A DNA stretch of 64,000 nucleotides. Origin: Hippophae tibetana (Eukaryota > Streptophyta > Magnoliopsida > Rosales > Elaeagnaceae). Made by a program: the position numbers and the translations under genes. The DNA lies in the NCBI GenBank assembly GCA_037013495.1, contig CM072801.1, positions 38,366,001 to 38,430,000 of the forward strand. The letters run 5' to 3'. The notes under the pieces were generated by a model. It made no database searches. It was not told where the DNA came from and saw only the letters and a list, made by a program, of their open reading frames with translations. Shown in pieces: positions 57,772 to 64,000 of the stretch (positions are counted from its first letter, which is position 1; each line of letters begins with the position of its first letter).

Positions 57772-60700
57772 CTAAGGGTTACTCAGCCAAATGCAATCCA
57801 TTTCAGCAATGTTGTTTGGTTCTTCTAAATAAGGCTTGACACGATGGCCATTAACTTTGAACGTTTTTTGTGTCTTGGAGTCCAATAGTTCTACCACTCC
57901 ATGTTCAGATACCTGAACTATTTTGAATGGTCCATCCCATCTTGATCTCAACTTTCCTGGAAACAATCTCAAACGAGAGTTAAATAAAAGAACTTTCATT
58001 CCAGGGTGAAAAGTTTTAGGAACTAGCCTCTTGTCATGATAGCGCTTAGTACGCTCTTTGTATAATTTGGCATTCTCATAAGCTTCGTTCCTAATTTCTT
58101 CCAACTCATGAAGCTGGAGTACTCGTTTTTCACCTGCTTTATCTAAATCCATGTTTAGCTCTTTAATTGCCCAATAAGCCTTGTGTTCAAGTTCAACTGG
58201 AAGGTGGCACGCTTTCCCAAAGATTAACCGGTAAGGGCTCATCCCAATAGGTGTTTTGTAAGCGGTGCGGTATGCCCATAAGGCATCATTTAACTTAAAT
58301 GCCCAATCCTTCCTTGAGGGACGCACTGTGCGTTCCAATATTCCCTTAATTTGCCTATTACTTACTTCCACTAAACCGGAAGTTTGAGGATGATATGGAG
58401 TAGCTACCTTATGTGTGATGTTGTACTTGTTTAGTACTCCATCAAAGAGTTTGTTACAAAAATGGCTACCTCCTTCACTTATTATAGCTCTAGGCGTTCC
58501 GAACCTACTGAATATGAATTCTTTCAAGAATTTCACAACAACATTAGCATCATTGGTTTTGGTGGGGATAGCTTCTACCCACTTGGACACATAATCCACA
58601 GCAACCAAAATGTATTGAAAACCATTAGATGGGGGAAAAGGACCCATAAAGTCAATCCCCTATACATCAAAGATTTCAACAACTAAATTAGATGTCAAAG
58701 GCATTTCATCTCTTTTGCTTATGTTTCCTGTTCTTTGACATCTATCACATTGTGCACAAAACATATGAGCATCTTTAAAAAGAGTGGGCCAAAAGAATCC
58801 AGACTGTAATATCTTACGGGCTGTCTTTTCACCTCCAAAATGACCCCCACAATGAAGTTCATGACAAAAAGTCAGAATGCTCTTATGTTCTTCTTCAGGT
58901 ACACATCTCCGGATGACTTGATCTTGACCAATTTTGTATAAATAAGGGTCATCCCAGAAATAGTCCTTAATAGTTTTAAAAAACCTTTTCTTGTCCTGAT
59001 ATGAAGTGTTAGGTCGCAAAACACCAGTGGCAAGATAGTTTACAATATCAGCATACCATGGGTTCGGACCTATGAAAAATAACTGTTCATCAGGAAAGGT
59101 TTCAACTATATCGTCATTACTCTCATCTTTAAGAGAATTGAAGTCAGAAATCAACCTAGACAAATAGTCAGCTACTAAGTTTTCACTGCCTTTCTTATCC
59201 TTGATTTCTAGGTCAAATTCTTGTAAGAGTAAGACCCACCTGATTAATCTTGGCTTGGCATTTGGTTTACTTAATAGGTATCTTAAAGCAGCATGATCAG
59301 AATGCACAATCACTTTAGATCCTACTAAATAAGACCGAAATTTGTCTAAAGAGAATACTATAGCCAAGAATTCCTTTTCAGTGGTGGTGTAATTCATCTG
59401 GGCATCATTGAGTGTTTTGCTAGCATAGTAGATGACATGTAAACGCTTATCCACTCTTTGTCCCAGGACTGCTCCTATTGCATAATCAGAAGCGTCACAC
59501 ATTATTTCAAAGGGTAAAGACCAGTTTGGTGCCATTATAACAGGGGTAGATGTTAGTTTATCTTTCAAGGTATTAAAGGAAATAAGGCAGTCATGGTTGA
59601 AGTCAAAATCAGCATCTTTGGATAGCAAGTTACATAAGGGATGACTTATTTTAGAGAAATCTTTAATAAATCGTCTATAAAATCCTGCATGTCCTAAGAA
59701 GCTTCTTATCCCCTTCACATATGTAGGGGGAGGTAGTTTGGATATCAATTCAACTTTTGCCTTATCAACTTCAATACCCTTGTTTGAAATTATATGTCCT
59801 AAAACTATCCATTGTTGAACCATAAAATGACTTTTCTCCCAACTAAGGGTGAGATTGCATTCAATGCATCTTTCTAAAACCAAAGTCAATTTATGTAAGC
59901 AATCATCAAATGAGTTCCCAAAGACAGAGAAATCGTCCATGAAAATCTCAATGAACTTTTCCACCATGTCCGAGAAAATAGATATCATGCATCTCTGGAA
60001 AGTGGCAGGGGCATTGCATAACCCAAATGGGATTCTGCGAAAAGCAAATGTCCCAAAAGGACATGTAAATGTGGTCTTTTCCTGATCTTCTGGTGCTATG
60101 GGTACTTGATAATATCCGGACAATGCATCCAAAAAACAGTAAAATTCGTGCCCAACTAATCTTTCCAACATTTTATCAATGAATGGAAGAGGAAAGTGAT
60201 CCTTTTTCGTATATAAATTTAGTTTCCTAAAATCTATACACATTCTCCATCCAGTGATTATTCTAGTGGGCACTAATTCACTTTTGTCATTCTTAACAAC
60301 TGTTATCCCAGATTTCTTTGGTACCACATGCACTGGACTAACCCACTTACTATCTGCAATAGGATAGATAATCCCTTCTTCTAATAATTTAAGAATTTCC
60401 TTTTTAACTACCTCTTGCATGTTTGGGTTTAGTCTTCTTTGGGCCTCTCGTACAGGTTTAGCACCATCCTCCAAGTTGATCTTGTGCATACACATTGTTG
60501 GACTAATGCCTCTTATATCCCCTATACTCCAACCTATAGATTTCTTAAACTGTTTAAGCACTTTGATGAGTTCCTTTTCTTGTGGTTTGGTCAAGGTTGA
60601 AGAAATTATCACTGGATAAGTTTCTCCCTCTCCCAAAAACACATATTTTAAGTGCTCAGGTAAGACTTTGAGTTCAAGTTCAGGTGGATTGGCCTCTTTA

Positions 60701-62943
60701 CTAGATGAAGAACTGGGTAGATTTAAAAGTGTACTAGATTTTGTCATCACTTCATCATTGTCTAGTTGTTTAAGGTACCCATTAATTTCCTCATCTAAAT
60801 CTTCTTCAACCTTTTCAAGTGTAAGAACGGTTTCAAGCTTGTCTTCTATTCTGGTTTGTAAAAAGGTGCTTTGGACAAGATTATCCAAAGGATCAACTTC
60901 GAATATTTCATCGATGGCAGAAATAGAAGGAAAAGGTGAAGAATCAAAAACTTTAAAATGAACGGTCTCCCCTAAGACTGTCATTGTCAAATTTCCATCT
61001 TGGACATCAATAATAGTTTTAGTAGTTGCCATAAATGGCCTACCAAGCAATATTGTGTGCTCTCTGTCCAATGCTGGATTTTCTTGCATATCCAGAACCA
61101 CAAAGTCAACAGGTATTATTAGTTTGTCTACCTGTACCAAAACATCCTCAACTATTCCCTCTGGATATTTAAGAGATCTATCTGCAAGTTGAAGGGACAT
61201 AGTTGTGGGTTTTAAATCCCCTAGATTGAGTTGTAAGAATATAGAGTAGGGCATCAAATTTATACTAGCACCTAAATCAAGCATTGCTTTAGCAACCTTC
61301 CTATCCCCCATAGTTATGTTTATAATAAAACTTCCAGGGTCTTTCAACTTAGGGGGTAGTTTGTGCTGAAGTACAGCGCTAGAAATTTCTGATACTACTA
61401 CTCGTTCATTCAGTTCATACCTCCTTTTCTTAGTGTTCAACTCTTTGAAAAACTTGGCATATGAGGGCACATTCATGATCACTTCTAATAATGGTAAATT
61501 GATATTTACTTTAGAGAGCATATTAAAAAGATCATTGAATTGCTTATCTTGTTTGGATTCTTTTAACCGGTGGGGAAAAGGTACTTGCATCTGGTGTGGT
61601 TCTGTTGTCTTTTGAATTTTGGGGGTGTCAGATGACCCCCCAATGAGGTTTTCAAAAGGCTTGTTAAGTTTAAAACTTGTTTCTCCTTTTTGCGAGATTA
61701 GAGTATCGCCTTCTTTGTTACCTGAACTACAAGGTAGATTGTTAGAGATTTCAGGTAAACTGGTATTGACTACCTTACCACTTCGAAGGGTTCTAACATC
61801 CTTTGCTTGTTCTGGTTGACTGGGCAACTTTCCTGGTTCTTTCTTTTGCATTTGTTCAGCAAGCTGCCCAACTTTAGATTCAATTCTTTTAACCGAAGCC
61901 TCCATGGTGTTCAACCTTTGATTAGTCATCAATTGGTTGTCACGACTAACTTGAATAAAAGCATTCAAGCTATCTTCTAAGGTTGGTTTAAAAGATTGGC
62001 TTGGTGGGTAAGGGTGGTTGTTATCCGACCTTAGTGTTGGATATTGGGTGTAGGCTGGGTGATTATAGGTGTTTGGATGATACCTTTGAAAAGATTGGAC
62101 TTCCTCTATGGCATCGACACTAGAATCACAAGTATTTGAACAATTATGAGTACCATGCCCAATTGAACAACACACTTCACATACCTCTTGATTTGAAATT
62201 TGATGGGTAGTGAGGAGTTGCACTTGTTTAGTCAATTCAGCAAGTTGCAAGGTTATCTCATTATCAGAGCTAACTTCATTGACCTTTGCTTTCCTTCTAC
62301 CACCTCTTTGTTGGGAATTAGAACCCAACAGCTCATAAAGATTATAGGTTTCCTCTGCGGTCTTTTCTCCTACAACACCTCCAGCAGCATTATCAACCAT
62401 GTATTGACTCTATAGTGTCAATCCATCATAAAAGAATTGGTTTTGTAGCTGTAATGGAAAGCTATGATTTTGACATTGAATGAAAAGGAGTTTGAATCGT
62501 TCCCAAGCTTCATGAAAGGGCTCTTCATACATTTGAGAAAATGTTGCTATCTTTGCTCTTAGATCAACAGTCTTTTGATGGGAATAGAACCTACCCATAA
62601 AAATTTCATAGACTGCCTCCCAAGTTTTAAGAGAACCTGACTGTAGAGTAATGAACCATGACCAAGCATTATCTTTGAGAGTGTAAGGAAAACACCTCAT
62701 CCTAAGTTGATCTTCATTAATTGCATGTAGTGGAAAGGTTTGGACAATAGCATAGAATTCTCGAATGAAATTTAAAGGGTCTTCATTAGGGATACCGTAA
62801 AAGGAAGGCAACAAAGAATAATGAATCTTTTTCAATTCATAATTCCTTGCAGCCTCTTGTAATTGGATACCGGAAGTTACATTGCCAATGATTGGCATTG
62901 TATATTCTTTCATCTTTTTCCGCCTATCTTCAGCATCTCCCAT
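57772..62943 (-). pseudogene. gag2-pol region of copy D
   Basis: It starts with MGDAEDRRKKMKEYTMPIIG as in copies A and B. The gag2 capsid, knuckle [14 protein letters not shown], protease [10 protein letters not shown] near 61270, RT FMDD near 59940, RNase H MCDASD near 59500, integrase HHCC and acidic residues, and C-terminal GPF module ([17 protein letters not shown] near 57920) are all visible. Broken, with about two breaks. Protein sequence is very close to that of copy A, so the two shared a recent source. Confidence 0.92.
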
Positions 62944-63288
62944 GGTTGTTTGTAGTTGAAAATGATCCTCCTCCTATTGTGTATCAACATTTTGCTCTTA
63001 GTAGATATTTTTATAACTTGATAAAACGTAAAGGCTTAAAGCAAAAAGGTGCAAGGAACCTAATTTTTTTTTTAATTTAAATTTAAACGAATGGACACAA
63101 TTTTTGAAACAAACAAATTTATTTCATTTGAATTTTTATTACACGCAAACTAAAACAAAGCAAAATACAATAATGGGTGACCTCCCATACAAGACTAAAA
63201 TTTATCGTCCTCTAGTAAGACGTTGCTTGGAGATTGCAGAATGAAAAACTCAATGTCTCCTCTTCATTGAATTCATTTAAGTTTCAAA
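62944..63288 (-). other. Spacer between gag1 and gag2 (copy D)
   Basis: 345 bases with the same double hairpin (about 63175-63225) and AATAAA signals (63135-63140 and 63118-63123) as copies A and B. Confidence 0.7.
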
Positions 63289-64000
63289 TTAGTCTTTACC
63301 TTTTTGCAAATGTTCAACTAACTGTTCAACTTGAACTTCCACCTTTTTGATAGAAGCTTCCACAGAGTCCAACCGTTGATTGGTTTTAGATTGGTTATCC
63401 CTACAAACTTGAATAAAAGAATTCAAGTTGTCCTCCAGGGTTGGTTTATTGGGAATGCTTCTTGGAATAAGTGGGTGGAATTGCTGGCCTGCCTGGTTTG
63501 AGCTTTGAGTGAAAGGAGGGTTGTTTTGCCTCCAGGAGAAATTTGGATGACTTCTCCACCCAGGATTATAGGTATTTGAATTGGGATCAAACCTTGGTCT
63601 CTGTTGATATGCTCCCAACACATTGACCTGTTCAGGTCCAGTTGTTTCTCCTTGATATGGACAGGCTTCAGTACCATGTCCCATGTTGCTATACAAACCA
63701 TATTGTTCATTATTTGTGTTGGTTTGTGTAGCGAGAAGGGCAACTTGCTTAGTCAGTTGAACAAGTTGTTGTTGAACTTCATTACTGGAGTCGATTTCAT
63801 GAACTCCAGCTTTTCTCACTCGGGAGCTTTTCTGTTGGGAATTAGCACCCAACATCTCAAAGAGGTTATACGTCTCTGAGGCAGTCTTTTCTCCTATTGC
63901 TCCTCCTGCAGCGTTGTCGACAATGAACTGACATTGTTGTGTAAGTCCATCGTAAAAGAATTGGTTCTGCAACTGCAGGGGAAAGCTATGATGGGGACAT
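63289..64000 (-). CDS. gag: gag1 of copy D, C-terminal part (runs off the right edge)
   Basis: The frame is open from the window edge to its stop at 63289. It covers the end of the capsid (NQFFYDGLTQQCQFIVDN), the GGAIGEKTASETYNLFEMLG block, the basic stretch, the degenerate knuckle and the coiled-coil-like tail. Near-identical to gag1 of copy A. Confidence 0.9.
   Translation of the reverse strand, partial: CPHHSFPLQLQNQFFYDGLTQQCQFIVDNAAGGAIGEKTASETYNLFEMLGANSQQKSSRVRKAGVHEIDSSNEVQQQLVQLTKQVALLATQTNTNNEQYGLYSNMGHGTEACPYQGETTGPEQVNVLGAYQQRPRFDPNSNTYNPGWRSHPNFSWRQNNPPFTQSSNQAGQQFHPLIPRSIPNKPTLEDNLNSFIQVCRDNQSKTNQRLDSVEASIKKVEVQVEQLVEHLQKGKD

Larger units (their letters stand above)
53990..64000 (-). 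mobile_element. Athila-lineage Ty3/gypsy element, copy D (5' end off the right edge)
   Basis: Minus-strand element with 3' LTR at 53990-55969, polypurine tract (55970-55981), 3' non-coding region, pol, gag2, spacer and part of gag1. Inserted in the integrase region of copy B, in opposite orientation; the five bases before it are GAAAG. It is the last arrival in a nest of at least four layers. Broken, with about two breaks in gag2-pol. Confidence 0.93.

Noticed and set aside
1-64000. rRNA genes, tRNA genes, CRISPR arrays, bacterial operons, centromere satellite or telomere arrays.
   Set aside because: None seen. The only tRNA-related sequences are primer sites of retroelements, and the tandem repeats present are local minisatellites.

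Overview
The window is plant nuclear DNA from a repeat-rich, probably pericentromeric or otherwise gene-poor region of a flowering plant. I cannot name the species. No intact host gene is visible. Nearly everything can be assigned to transposable elements or virus fossils, most of them nested in one another. AT-rich spacers and microsatellites fill the rest.

The main content is one Ty3/gypsy family of the Athila lineage, shown by a primer site matching the 3' end of tRNA-Asp, an Athila-type protease ([10 protein letters not shown]), RT and integrase, and no chromodomain. There are four copies: A (1-11331, minus, runs off the left edge), C (21773-28703, minus, short and without gag or pol), B (44447-53989, plus) and D (53990-64000, minus, runs off the right edge). 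The coding copies share an unusual layout: LTR, structured leader, gag1, spacer, a second diverged gag fused to PR-RT-RH-IN, about 1.8 kb of non-coding sequence, LTR. The LTRs are about 2 kb, with a GC-rich island, a triple TGACGTCA-like array, a G-box and a TATA box.

Left to right: copy A lies in the 3' end of a CACTA element (11332-12864), which itself lies in an old Ty1/copia fragment (12865 to about 14450). An LTR remnant of a second, older Athila-like family follows. A complete CACTA element comes next (15350-30637, 3-bp target duplication TTT). It carries a TNP2 transposase gene and a second gene with Transposase_24-like and Ulp1-protease-like parts, and copy C is inserted in the second gene. 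After an anonymous spacer come a decayed Athila-like gag-PR-LTR fragment (about 31750-35100) and another spacer with a (TC)n tract.

From 36590 to 42028 lies a badly decayed, minus-strand endogenous pararetrovirus-like sequence (30K-type movement protein, TATA box, poly(A) signal, long leader, tRNA-iMet primer site). It is interrupted by a 5'-truncated CACTA copy (38612-40532). A Ty1/copia fragment (42029-44446) abuts it, copy B is inserted in that copia, and copy D is inserted in B. The three CACTA copies all carry a piece of a plant-mobile-domain gene near their 3' end; in one copy this piece has become a roughly 150-bp-arm inverted repeat.
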